NCBI RefSeq assembly: GCF_009389715.1
Contig: NC_052400.1
Location: forward strand, 21,979,674-22,043,673
Source of the DNA: Phoenix dactylifera
Taxonomy: Eukaryota; Streptophyta; Magnoliopsida; Arecales; Arecaceae
Reading direction: 5' to 3'
Length of the DNA stretch: 64,000 nucleotides
Below the pieces are notes generated by a model. It was not told the origin of the DNA. It searched no databases and saw nothing but the letters and a program-made list of their open reading frames with translations. This document shows, one piece after another, positions 48,601 through 60,733 of the stretch; positions within the stretch are counted from its first letter, which is position 1; every line of letters begins with the position of its first letter. The translations under genes and the position numbers were made by a program.

Positions 48601-49324
48601 TCTTCCAATAAAAAGTTATAGGAAAAAACCTACAGCTTCAAGAGCACAAGAGAATAATATAAAGTTAACAAAAGGTAAATAAAGCCAAAAAATAAATAAA
48701 CAAACAAATAAATAAATATATAAAGGAACAACAGAACGAAACCAGCAAACAAAGTTTCAAAATTTAAACACCTAAAATCAAATTACCAAAGAACCCGGAA
48801 GACAAACCTTCCAGCACATAAGTCTAGCGGCATGGCATGCAAGAGGGTGTAGAGAAGCAGACGTAGAACCAAAAAAAACTCGGAGAACGAGAAAAGAAAA
48901 AGTCATCCATCCATAAAAACGAACACTCGGCAAGAACAATCATAAAAAGAACGAAACAGTAAACAGCAGCAAACCTGGGAAAAATCGGTCGTGCAAAATT
49001 AAAACCAGAGCCAAGAAAGAAAGGCTTCTCACATGAAAAGTTAAAAAAAGCACTGAATTCCAGAATGGATTAGTCAACGAAGAAAGCTCGCATTCTTCCA
49101 ATTTCCAAAACCCTACCCAAGAACGCCCCAAAGAAGGCAACCCACACCAAGGAGAGCCCTATCCGAAGGGAGAAATTATCAAGAAACACCAAACATTAGA
49201 AAGAACCCATCCTGGGCGAGCTCCAACGCTACATGAACAAAAAAAAAAAACAAAAAGGCAAGAAATACTTGGAAAAGAGGCAGAAAGCTCACATCTTATC
49301 AGCTTCCCAGTTGTCGTGCGACAT

Positions 49325-51019
49325 GATTCCACCGAATCCATCGAAATCAAACTCCTCCGCCTTTCTCTCCCCCCACCCCTCGCCGAATCGGATTCTCGTA
49401 TCGGCGCCACCCTCTCTCCCTACTCTTCTCCTTCAAGCAACTCGAGGGATAAACCCTCCCAAGTCCCCACGGAACCCCGATCACCCGCCTTCCCCTGTGA
49501 CCCGCCCAAGATTTAGCCCACGATAAAAACAAAGAAAGGCTCCTTGAATCCAATCCAAGCCTTTAGTCGCATAGAAGAGGAGAGGAGAGAGACGGGGACG
49601 GGGGTGCATCTTTGGCGCGATAGAATAATCAACCTTCCTTCGCGCGAAACCACCATTGGATCGTCAGCGAGACAGCGACCCGCCATCGCCGACGGATAAA
49701 TGACGAACTTCAGAACGCTTTGATATCCGTGCGATCGGTGATCCAACGATGATTCCGTGCGAAGGAACGTTTGCTAAGATGTGCTCGTATGCGAGACTCA
49801 TATGATATCCGGCGCCGTAACAGAATTGAACGTTTGCCAAAATAACGTAATCCGGGCCTGGTTCTCCCGCTTGGACGAGGCCATTATGGTCATTTAATTT
49901 CTCCTGAAAGCTTTCCTGCGCTCAGGACTATCAACGAAAATAATAACCTTCTCACGGCCAGCTAACTCTCCACCGTCCGATCTACATCTGTCCGTAGAGC
50001 TTTCATCAGAAGGCGCCCCAAATAAGGACATATTTTAAAACCTGCATCTATCTCACAAACCTACATAACCATTGAAAGCTCCAAACAAGGACATCTCATC
50101 GGTTGCATGTGCCTAAGTTTGTCTATGAATGTACCTAACATCCACCCAAACTCATCATTCCTCTTGTTTTAGTAGATTAGGTTAATTTTTTTGCTTAACA
50201 TAGATTAGGTTAATTTCTATACAAGATTTAACACATTTTTCTGCTAAACAGTGGGCATAGTCTCATCAACATCTGTGTGATGGATATTTATGATCTTTTG
50301 CAAGACTTTTCTGTTGTTTATAGCAATATAATCTTTTCCATCCTTCTACCAATGGTGTTGTGCTATACTCCATTGTTCCGATGAATTGGTGTTGCCTACC
50401 ATAATCTCTATTTGTGGCCACTTCCAGCCATTTATCATGCATCAAGGATAGGTTTATTTGTCGAACCTGTGAGCTACTTCGCTATGAGTATGTCGCTCAA
50501 ATGCTTTTTACTTAACTATGGTAGCTTAGCTAGTTGGCACCCTTATCGGCTTATCACCAAGCGAGAGGTCCTATATTCAAACCTGTGGCCTTCTTGCAAC
50601 AATCAAGGGTCCATCTTTATAGCTGCATCTTCAAGAAAAGCAACCTTTTCGGATCCTTTTCTGTAAATGCCCCTTCATTTTCAATTCATTTTGGACTATA
50701 TCCATTGCATTTGTCCTCGACAACAAGTATTTACAAACTAGAAACTTAATTATCTTATGAATATAAGATGAAGTACTGATTTATATATTGATACAAAAGA
50801 ATTATACAGAGAGAAGATATTCATGTTCTCGTAAAAAAAAATACTGGCACATTTCATCGACTGACCAAAAAACGAAGGGAAGAAAAAAAAAAATCTTACA
50901 CAATGTCATAAAAGATAGTATAAATAAAAAATATTAATTAGATACATCGTTTTCATTGTACAGACATTGATTAGCAGCATTGGAAGTAAGACACGCGTAA
51001 GTGGTTTCCAAGACCCATC
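49325..51019. other. Former LEUNIG promoter side and spacer to the PDR gene
   Basis: 49325-49620 is GC-richer, pyrimidine-rich on the plus strand, and would be promoter and 5' UTR of the LEUNIG relic on the minus strand. The remainder (49620-51019) is AT-rich spacer with no recognisable exon and includes the probable 3' UTR of the PDR gene at its right end. Confidence 0.45.
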
Positions 51020-54000
51020 TTATCTTCTCTGGAAGTTGAACACTTTAATTGAGAAGGCAAAGACAACAGCAAAGAGTACGGCAAACCCGACGACTGCAAC
51101 AGCTACTACACCCAAGAAGTCATGCCGGAACCCAAAATGCGTCCTGATGTATTCTTGCACGCTGGGACCATTCTCCAAGTATTGCGTCGCATAATCTCCG
51201 AACTGTGATGCAACTAGGCCATACAAGGTCCAAGCCACCGGGCATGCCCAGGAATACCATCTCCACCACACAGGAATCCTCTGTAACCATCCACAGAAAA
51301 ATATAAGAAACGCAGTTCTATAATGAAAATCCAAATACTGAAGGAATAGGGTGAACTTACGGGTCGAGGAATTAGGTAGCCTGCAAAAATATTCCATATG
51401 GCATAGAAGGCAGTGGAGACTATGGCAGCTATGTCACTGTTTGGTGTCATGGCAACTGCCATCATTCCATAGAATGTGAAGTACAAGAAAGTGAAGAACG
51501 TGAAGAACAGATACCAAAAGAACTTTTGAAGCGTCCAATCAAAACCAATCAAGCTATACACGATTATTCCATATATAAGTGCCTGAAGGAAGACGTGTGG
51601 AATCTCGATTAGAACCTGCAAGCATTGGCATAGTATGAGATGCAACCCGAGCATTAGACTTCAGTTTAAGCTTAATTTGGATGGATTTTGAGATATGGAT
51701 TCATGTCCTTACCTGCGCAAATGCATAGGGTAGAGCAGAATACATTCCAGCAGCCTTTTCTCTGTAGAAAACTGTTCGCTCAACATCGACGATTGGTTGC
51801 ACTGTTTGGCCATTCTGTATTCCAATGAACAGAACTGCAGCATACATGGAGCCCAAGGAGTTGAACAGCTCTTGTTGTGTGTTTCTGCAGAATTTACAAT
51901 CATAGAGATGAACTCAGCTGCTAGTTATCCCAGAACATAAATGGGTATCGATACAAGCTTGTGAAGTAGATTTTGCTGCTAGAGTGGTGTCGATAGCTTA
52001 CACTTTTTTCCCAAGTTTCCAGAAGATTGTGCCGAATATGAAGGCGATGATGGTGGTGAAGAAAATTCTCGTGGCAGTATATGATGGATTGCGCCAGTAC
52101 GATTTATGTTGCTTCCATAAGCAAGCCATGGATTGTGTGAGGAAGGGCTGTGAGTACTTGGTTGGGAAAAGGAGGTCTTTTGAGCCAGGGGGAGGAGTGC
52201 TCAGTTCACCGATCAGAGCTTTGTTTCTCCTGCAACAATTTCCAGCAATGAGTAAGAACTACAACTACAGACGGCCAATCAATTTCTCAAAGAATTTTGG
52301 CGTGATAGCGAAACAATAAACCTATATACCTACCTGCATAGATCAGAATTTTTGTATATTTCGGCAAAGTTGACTCCTAAAATTTCCTCTTGTGCCTGAG
52401 AGGTCACCTCCAACATCCATGTTGCAGGGTTGTAACCATCTTTTATTTTTCTCACTCCTTCGACCCCCTAGACAAAAAGTAAACAACGATGATATCAGCA
52501 TCCCTATCGGGTGGGGATATTAGAACAATTTATCTGCTTTTTGTTATGCATCACTGAAGCTTACCTCAAAGTACTCGATCAAATGGCGTGAATTTCGTCC
52601 CAAGGGGCCAACGTATATCTCTTCTCCACCTCTTTTCATTAGGAAGAGCTGCAATTGTGCAGAAACGGAGATCAGTATCCACGCACAGGCACATGGAAGG
52701 ATCAAGCAGAACTACATGGTTCTTTGATTTCACTTGCACCCTACCTCATCAAAAGATTCAAAGATGTCGATGCTGGGCTGGTGAATTGTGCACACGACAG
52801 TCCTTCCCGTGTCCACGGTGTTCCTGACTGCCCTCATCACAATTGCTGCTGCCCTTGCATCTAATCCAGAGGTTGGCTCGTCCATAAATATGATAGAGGG
52901 GTTGGCAACCAGCTCCACGGCGATTGTAAGCCTCTTCCGCTGTTCAGTTGATAGGCCATTCACGCCGGGCAGTCCTACCAATGCTCCCCTTAGTGTTGTC
53001 AGCTCTACAAGTTCCATGACCTCCTCGACAAACATCTGCAGCAAAAGCTTTCTACGGATCAGTTGGGAGGCAAAACATACCAACAAACTCTTGGAAGCAG
53101 TAGGGCTCCTCTACCAACCTTCCTAGTGTCAGAGTCAACTTCAGGAGGCAAGCGAAGCCATGCAGAGAAGAGAAGAGCTTCATAAACAGTGACATGAGGA
53201 GAGTGGATGTCATTTTGTTCGCAGTAGCCTGATATCCGCGCAAATGTTTCTTGTTTCTTGGGATAGCCAGATATGGTGATGTTTCCTTCGATATAACCTC
53301 CAGTTTTCCTACCCGCCAGCACATCCATGAGAGTCGTCTTGCCCGCCCCACTCACACCCATCAGCGCTGTAAGGACTCCAGGCCTGAAAGCTCCACTCAC
53401 GCCCTTCAGCAGCATTAACCTATCCTCCGTGACACCTCTGTCTTTCATTTCCTGCAGGCGAAGTGGAGGCTCTATGATTAGTTATACTTCTGTTGCAACA
53501 TAATACAAAATGTTCTGCATTTGTGGCCTGGATATACCTGTGGCATATCAACAGAGTATCTGATGTCATCGAAGGTGAGCGAAAGAGGAGTAAAAGGAAG
53601 AACCATTCCCTTTTTCCTGCTCTCTCCATTTTGCGAAGCCCTCCTAATATCCCTGTCGCTCTCTGTATTTGTTTTGATTTGTTTTAGATGTCTGGGCTCC
53701 AGGAGTGGATGGATTAGCCTAAGATCAAAAATAGACTGAGACTGACCTTGTGATGATGCTGTGGGGTTGGAGGAGTCTGTTCCTGCAGGCAAAAGCTCGA
53801 TGCTTTCTCCTGTTCTGTTTGCATGCTTTTCTTTCAGCTCAGCTTCAGATATAACTGTCTGACCTTTTCCGAGTGCTGGAGGCATTAAATCACAAATCAG
53901 TACCACATCATATAAACGTGGACAAGTTTTAGCAAGGTGAAGCTATAGATAAAATAAGCTGATCGATACTTACGGTCGAGCCAATCAAGGAAGAAAACAA

Positions 54001-57000
54001 AGAGGATATTGAACAAGAAGATATATCCGAGCAATGCGCCAACACCAATCCAGTACCAGTTTGCATCAACAAAAATCCCACGAGAGATTAGGACTTGAAC
54101 TCCCAATGTGCTATTGCCATTAGTCGTAGCCACAGTCTGTACCAGTTAGAAAGTTTTTTGACTTAAGACAATTCCCTTGAAAGAGTGCAACTATATCCTT
54201 GGGTGCTGCTCTCCCTCTCTTTTATTCAGGCAGAAAAGACAGAGAATTTTACGTGCATACCTTTTGCCAACTATGTCCAAGGAACTCATTCACTGCAATT
54301 GCATTCTGTGCGTACATCAGAGGAGACGACCAGTAACCCCAGATCCACCATTTCTTGATATCCACTGCAAAAAAAAAAATAAAGGGACTGAAAGTTAGAT
54401 GCAATGCTCTAGTGGCAAAACAATGAGCTTGCCTTTAGCTGACAGGCCACATTAGCCTGAACATTTTTTTACCCCGTGATATGAGGAATCCACCAAGAAT
54501 CAAAAGAACAAGCTGTGCAAAGGATCCAAATGTATCGGCAACAACCATCTCCCTCCCAAGTGCAGCAAGGACTCGGAAAAGTCCAGATGCCATCTGACTA
54601 ATTAATACTAGCAGCAAGTAGTGCCGGAAAAACCTGCAGGACAGTAGTGTTTTAAGGTCATTCACAGGAATCCATGAAAAAGGAACTCAGCCTGCTCTTG
54701 CAAAGAGACAACTCTCGTGTGATTTTGTTTCAATCAGTCTAACCTTTGTATATTTGGGTCGAAGCCAATGACATAATAAGTCATGCCTATCCAGACAGCA
54801 CACTCCAGAAATGATATGGGTATCTTAAGGATCCATGTTGGCAGTGCATATGCCCATGATGGATAGAAGCGGAGGTCTCTTTGCTTGTAGAATATAGGGA
54901 GCTTGGCAATACTCATTGCAAGCTCTGCAAATCCATTAAACAGATGAGTGACCAGCCCAAGAAACATCGCACCCAAGTAGATAGCTCCATCTTCCACAGT
55001 ATTGCGGTGCATATTTGTTCGCAGGAAGACCGTCATCCCGATGGTTCCAAGAATTATCAGCTGATATGAAAAGGAGAAGAAAGTTTGTTGGCCATCAAAC
55101 TTTGTGAACCTTTAATATTCAAGAGACGATGCTATGGTTTACGCCCCACTCACCTGGACCACTTTGAATATGTAAACAAATGAATTCCTCTTCATTAGCA
55201 ACCATTCCCGTGAGAAGCAAGCTTTCAACAGCTCCATTGTGCTGACTCCATACTTTGAAGTTGTCAATGCGGCAGGATGGTTTCTGCTCCTATCGAATGG
55301 GGTACCAAGCTCCTCTCCTAGTTTGCGGCCAACGTGGAATGACTGGAAGGCTTCTGAAAACTCATTGACAGAAATATACCTGTATGGCTCGTCTTTCCGT
55401 GCCCAGTACTGGTGCTGATCCTTCCTCGATGTAACCTATTGAATGCAGAGAGATCAGTGTGGAGTTATCTAAGAGAAGAGCCATTCGTGTGTCATTTTTG
55501 TTTGATGGTAGTGGATTATGATTACAAGTTATCCATCAGCCACGATACTTACCTCTTGCAAGAAGTCGGCCACACCTTTCCTCTCAGGACATTTGAAACC
55601 AATCGATTCAAAGAATTCAAGGATATTTTCCCTAGGACCCTGATACACAATTTGCCCTTCTGAGAGGAGAACGATGTCATCAAAGAGGTCGAACGTCTCT
55701 GGTGCTGGCTGAAGCAATGCAATGAATGCAGTCCCGCCAAGGATGTGGACTGATTGTCTGAGGGAGTTGACAATCTGGTAAGTTGTGGAGCTGTCGAGAC
55801 CGGTAGAGATCTCATCCATGAATAGTGCCTTAGCTGGCCCAACAAGCATCTCGCCTGCATAGAATCAAGTGAAGCATCATTAGAACTTGGTATCTTAATA
55901 TTCCATCAGAGAGCATTGCTTATGTTTAATAGTTCTAGAGTTCTAGTCCGGTCTCTTCTTTTTCTTGTTAGATTTACCTGTTGTAACACGTTTCTTTTGT
56001 CCTCCAGAGATGCCTCTTATCATTGCATCTCCTACCATAGTATCAGCACAGATGTCCAGTCCCAAAATCTGCGGAAGAGAATAGCATAAATTGATTCATT
56101 TTTTTCTCCTTGATATCTTTTCATTAACACTGATTTTTGATTGATTTATCTTTTATCTTTTTGTTTTTCAGAGAATAGATATTTCTTTTTTTCTTACAGA
56201 ACTTACTTTCAGAATATAATCTGTAACCACAATCTCTTGACCTTCCACAGATATAGCCTGCAGGAACAACAAAAACGAGAATTGCTTCAATTTTAGATAT
56301 TCAATGAATTCATCTTTATGTTAGAAACCTGTCATGCTATTGAATGCGTCCTACGATGAATTAAAAACTTCAAGAAACATTTGAGAAATAAGCCGTAGAT
56401 GCATACTTTAAAAATTTCTACCGATTTGCTATCTATCGGCGTAGGCCACTTTTTTAAATAAAAAGTATTATGCCATCTTAATTTTTCCCACCTCCTTCTC
56501 CATTATGTCAAGATCACATGAATGTATGCCACGAATGGGAAGAAAGAATTTTCACATCTTGTTTTTTTACCTTCATGTACACATCGATGTCGGGATCTGG
56601 CTTGATGTTTGCTTCCTTCTCTCTTCTTGATAGCTCTGTCAACATATCTGTAATGATTGCAAACGTATGAGTTTCTTTGATGTGCGAAGCTCCTTGCGAG
56701 AATATATATTAGCTAAAACATTCTCTTTCGACTTACCATAACGCGTTCCAACTCCCTGGCATCTTGCAGAAAAAGCCATGGTCTCTCTCACTGTCATCTC
56801 CCCAATGTGAATATCATGCTGACCAATATATGCAGAGGTCCTCTGAGGAACAAATTCATCCATGTCATGACCATTGTAAGTCACTCTTCCAGATACCTGA
56901 CATTTTCAGATGCCTCAGTGTGTTATTTTTATGTTTCCACAAACTTCATCAAATACAAAAACAAACACACCAGTTAATTCCTTTACAGTGTTCAGTTCTC

Positions 57001-57675
57001 CATTTTGGAATGGCTCTTTGGAGACACTGAAACCAAAATAACAGCCGGCTAATAATATATAATAGGGACTTGCAATATGTTCACCTTTAGAGTTGAATCA
57101 AGTTTTCCTGCCAGAGCTAAGAGCAGAGTAGTCTTTCCGGAGCCTGGAGGACCTAGAAGCAGAGTCATTCTGTGTGCAGTATATAAACAAATCAGAATTC
57201 TTGAGAAATCCAACTCGACATACGATAAGGCTCATTCGAAATTACATAGCAATCTAGCTAAATTCTTTCTCTCTTTATTACCTGCAGGGTCGGATGATTC
57301 CACTAACATCATGAAGGATCGAAATTGGTTTTTTTCCGCTTGGAACGATATGAAGGTAACTTAGAACATCCTGAGAACAGAGAAGCACCAGTTCATTTAG
57401 ACATACTGTACCAATAAACATGCAATCAAAGAATTCAGTTTTATCTTTAATGGTTATTATTTGATATAGAGATGGTGAGCTACAGGTGTGAATTACCATT
57501 ATCTTATTATAGAAGAAGTTGGTGAAGGTAGGAACGCCCCGATTTCCCACGTAGGCTTCTGCATCAATGTTAAGATGCTCAAACCGGACCTCGATTGTAG
57601 GATTATCGATTCCAACACTGCAGGATACAGAAAGAAAACAGCCAAATACTTCAAAAATTGGATAAGGATAACGCT

Positions 57676-57728
<53 letters not shown>

Positions 57729-58148
57729 GGGGAGGCAATAACCACCCGGCCTAACATTAATACTATCGAAACAGGGAGTTGGGACCAAGAAAGAAGCATA
57801 CCGTTCCATTCGGTTCCTTAGCTTTAACAGGAATTTCTCATTATCTTCCTCTGCGGTCTTCACCAATCTCTCCAACAAATTCTTCCTCTCCTGGAAGCCC
57901 AGCCCGTGGATGTCTACTTCCTGGATCTCACCGCCCTCTGCCGCTGTGAGTATGCCTTTCCTCATCCGGTCATAGGTGGGCAACTTCTCTATGGCGGCCC
58001 ATTTCAGGGCCTCCTCGTCGTCTTCTTCCCGGCCGGACCGGCCAAAGATTTCACTTGCCGAGGAGGTATGCCGCCACGAGGAGACGGTGCGGCGCATGCT
58101 TCCCTGCATGCTCCCTGAAAAGCTCCCTTTTCTAAAACCGCTCTCCAT
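51020..58148 (-). CDS. Full-size ABCG transporter, pleiotropic drug resistance (PDR) type
   Basis: Twenty-four exons: 58148-57802, 57617-57497, 57370-57282, 57169-57085, 56896-56737, 56647-56571, 56257-56207, 56068-55978, 55854-55553, 55435-55154, 55060-54744, 54633-54473, 54364-54261, 54136-53974, 53875-53747, 53662-53538, 53451-53119, 53035-52745, 52648-52565, 52467-52334, 52229-52002, 51884-51713, 51615-51361, 51280-51020. They join to 1453 residues, the normal PDR length. Order is NBD1-TMD1-NBD2-TMD2: Walker [10 protein letters not shown] (192-200), signature ISGGQ (330-334), Walker B LFMDE (351-355), Walker [10 protein letters not shown] (900-908), signature LSTEQ (1007-1011), then [12 protein letters not shown]. 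The N-terminal [21 protein letters not shown] and the end VFNFQRR are typical of the ABCG40/NtPDR1 cluster. Such plasma-membrane pumps export terpenoids or move hormones; the substrate cannot be read here. Intron 1 holds a poly(T)/poly(G) tract. Confidence 0.95.
57677..57732. repeat. 31-base T run joined to 25-base G run
   Basis: T fills 57677-57707 and G fills 57708-57732 without interruption, inside intron 1 of the PDR gene. In the gene's sense it is poly(C) then poly(A), about 60 bp before the exon 2 acceptor. It creates spurious glycine, proline and lysine frames that are not coding. Confidence 0.95.
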
Positions 58149-58480
58149 TCTTTTGGATTTCCGAATTCCCCAGCCCCAATGCTGAGGCCTCTTCCAGAAA
58201 TCTGAAAACGCGATTGATTTCCTCTCTCTCTCTCGGGAAAAAAAAAAAACTCCTGCTGTAAAGTTGAATCACGCTGCTAATACTTGAAAATCATGCCCTC
58301 GACGCCGTGGAGAAGCGAATTCAAATAACGAAAATCCACCAGAAGAACACTTGCCAATTCCAGTCCAAGAGGACTGCAAGTCAGACCCGCTCTTCCTCCT
58401 CCTTTTTCTGACCTGGTGGATGGAATCCCCTGAGCTGGTGGGTGCGTCTAGGAGCGAAGACTTCCGGAGATGGAAGGGGC

Positions 58481-58488
58481 TTTAAATA
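58481..58488 (-). promoter_or_regulatory. Candidate TATA box of the PDR gene
   Basis: On the minus strand the sequence reads TATTTAAA, 333 bp upstream of the start codon, followed by a C/T-rich leader that would suit a start site about 30 bp on. A second TATATA-like word lies near 58704. The choice between them is not certain. Confidence 0.4.
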
Positions 58489-58628
58489 CTGGTGGTGATG
58501 ATTGAGAGGGAGCCGAGCACAGGGAGTGGGACCGTGCTGCATTAGTTTGAACGGTATGACTTCCATGGTTTCCCGGCTAATGCTGCCTTGCTTTTCCTTC
58601 TGGAATGTGTCGCCATTTGCATGCCTTC

Positions 58629-58744
58629 TTTGACCGTCGAGAGTTTGAATTTCCAAGGGATGACCAGGGCGTAATCAAGGCCTTCAGTCTTCACAGGTGC
58701 GCTATATATTATTTCCATGGATAGGAAATATATCCTTCGGTCAA
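58629..58744. promoter_or_regulatory. Two W-box-like motifs upstream of the PDR gene
   Basis: TTTGACCG on the plus strand at 58629-58636 and TTGACC on the minus strand at 58739-58744 match the TTGAC core bound by WRKY factors. They lie 480-600 bp upstream of the start codon. PDR genes of this cluster are often induced by elicitors or jasmonate; induction here is inferred. Confidence 0.35.
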
Positions 58745-58818
58745 CCGGGAATTTTCATTACGCGCCGTCGGTGGCGGAACCCCGACGTAAATAACCGCAT
58801 TATATTTTATACATAGAG

Positions 58819-58843
58819 ACCAGAGAGAGAGAGAGAGAGAGAG
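58819..58843. repeat. (GA)n microsatellite
   Basis: About eleven GA units in the distal promoter region of the PDR gene. Confidence 0.9.
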
Positions 58844-58844
58844 A

Positions 58845-59547
58845 GTCAAGATATGGGCCGGGGTTCCTGGGGACCAAGTTACGCCTTTGTAGCTGTAGCT
58901 CCAATGGGACTAATGGGAGGAAGGATGGAACGCTTTGATGCATGACCGACCATTTGATCAGCATTCGAGGGTCGAAATTGCTCCCTCGATGTTGGACTTT
59001 CTCTACGAGATGAGTGGGATCACGGGATATATATTTATTTATTGGTAGAAGGATCACGGGACTTTAATGGTGGGTTCGCGTCGTGCGTTGGGCCCAATAA
59101 ATGAGCGTTGGAGCCTAGCCTGACGTATGGGCTCCTCTGCGCGTGAAGTCGGCAAGGTGGGGTCCGAATGTCGGGCTTCGGATGTTACCGTGCGAAAGCC
59201 GCAAGCGTATGGCGGACGGAGGGGCGGAGAGTATGAACGGGTCCGGAGGAAACAAGGACAAAAGAGCGGTAGTTTAGGTTAGGAGTTGTTATCAATGGAA
59301 GCCGGCCGGCCGTCTGCTTCTAGTTTTCCACCGCCCGATGGCAGCTTTCAAATATTGTTATCTGGTGCGGTACTCTACAAGGGATGCCTATTATCATGAT
59401 AAATTGAGATCCTTGATTTATCATAGATAATATTGAGATTGAAATTTTTGGAAAGAATCGATATGTCTAATAATTAGGATCCCGATAAAAATTGTAGAGA
59501 AAGTACTTAAAGATTTTGGCAAATATATGAAGATTGTACAAGCTAAC
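58845..59547. other. Distal upstream region of the PDR gene
   Basis: Mixed-composition sequence, GC-richer at 59080-59340, with no exon that I recognise. Confidence 0.5.
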
Positions 59548-60733
59548 GTCCTAAGATATATTGTTCTTAGTTAAGATATAAAAAAAAAAAGCTGAAATTT
59601 TGTATATACTGTATTGGAGAGTGCTCGATACAGATACCGTCGACCTCAGCCAAGAAGAAAAATTCGATGGATTGAATATTTAAAACAGTGAAAATGAGCA
59701 CGCCAAAGGTTCAAACATGTGCTTGTTTGACATTCATTGTAATAGAACTAACCAAAATTTTGAAAAGTTGTTTTTGCTTTCTTATTGGACTTGAGCTGAA
59801 TTTGGTTGAGATCTTCGGTGAAACTCATGATGAGGCTCATTCAAACTCAGTTCATATTGATAACATATCACTTATTAGCGCTACTGCGTCATCAATTACA
59901 CATGCTGATATATTGAGACCTACTCCAAGTCCGAATAAAATAAATTATGGCATATATTTGCTTATGATAAAGAAAATAAATAATGACATACAAGAAAATA
60001 AATTATGGCATATATCTCCTAATGATGAAATAAACATGCAATAGTATACAAAGAAACGAAACATGGCATATATCTTTTTATGATGAAGGAAATAAATAAT
60101 GATATCCAAGGAAGCAAATCATGACATATATTTCAAAGAAACAAATAATAGCATGCAAGAAAACAAATCATGACGAACAAAAAAACAAATCCTTATGATA
60201 TTATATAGTTGCAATAATAGTAGATCTTTGTTATCACTATATCTCTGCTTATAATTATATAACCAATCTTTTGTAAAACTTATATATAATGTACATGTCT
60301 CACTAAACTGAGTGTAGTGCCCTTGATATATCACATTGCCTCCAATCTCTATGCCTAATCTCTTAATTTTTTCAACCCCAATGTTACTGATTTTCTTAAT
60401 ATATAAAGAGCGTACCTATTGATGTCTTAAAAGTATATTGTTCTATCATAGTCAAGATAATAAAAAGGCTGAAATTTTGTATATGTTATATTGGAAAGTG
60501 CTTGATACCGATACAATCAGCCTCAGCCAAGAAGAAAACTTCAATGGATTGAACATTTAAAAACAATAAACATGAGCGCACCAAATGCCCATATTGATGT
60601 TTGTTTATCATTTATTATAATACAATTGACCAAAAGTTTGGAAAAAGTTGTTTTTTGCTTTCTTGTTGGACTTAAGCTTAAGTTGGGATCTTCAGTGGAA
60701 CCCACGCTGAGGCTCATTCAAACACAATTCACA
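59548..60733. repeat. Diverged direct repeat, two copies of about 310 bp
   Basis: Copies lie at about 59548-59854 and 60424-60733. Shared landmarks in order are TATATTGTTCT, GCTGAAATTTTGTATAT, CCTCAGCCAAGAAGAAAA, ATGGATTGAA, a TTGCTTTCTT word, and GAGGCTCATTCAAAC. The space between them contains a degenerate repeat of about 60-65 bp (59937-60190) built on AAATAAATTATGGCATATAT. The short open frames in the two copies are related in sequence but diverge through indels, so I do not call a gene. Confidence 0.75.

Larger units (their letters stand above)
42619..49324 (-). pseudogene. LUG: LEUNIG-type transcriptional corepressor pseudogene
   Basis: Exon remnants in order: 49324-49293 (start, MSHDNWEADK), 48476-48379 and 48261-48174 (LUFS/LisH domain, [10 protein letters not shown] and [15 protein letters not shown]), about 47536-47292 (Gln-rich, QLIRAREH), 47219-47141 (DIKAQMNPALTPRGASPDGS), 46787-46738 (GGSNLTLKGWPL), about 44900-44767 (VGDVIPNVGS, DTDMLIK), 44100-43906 (Gln-rich, HHLHQQDKMG), 42725-42619 (last WD40 strand, SLEVWDM, LPAHEG, ASASHDEF). 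Intact genes of this family join LUFS to SEUSS adaptors and carry seven WD40 repeats. Here stops occur at 44100-44098, 43998-43996 and 43920-43918, a frameshift near 44851, expected splice sites are missing at 48174 and 47536, the exons for the KMYEEKLK to LPGS part are gone, and nearly all WD40 exons are deleted. Introns are kept, so this is a duplicated, unprocessed copy. A Mutator-like MITE sits in it at 45082-45684. Confidence 0.87.

Noticed and set aside
57488-57799. Glycine- or proline-plus-lysine-rich reading frames near PDR exon 2
   Set aside because: They are produced by the poly(T)/poly(G) tract in intron 1; the true exon 2 is 57617-57497.
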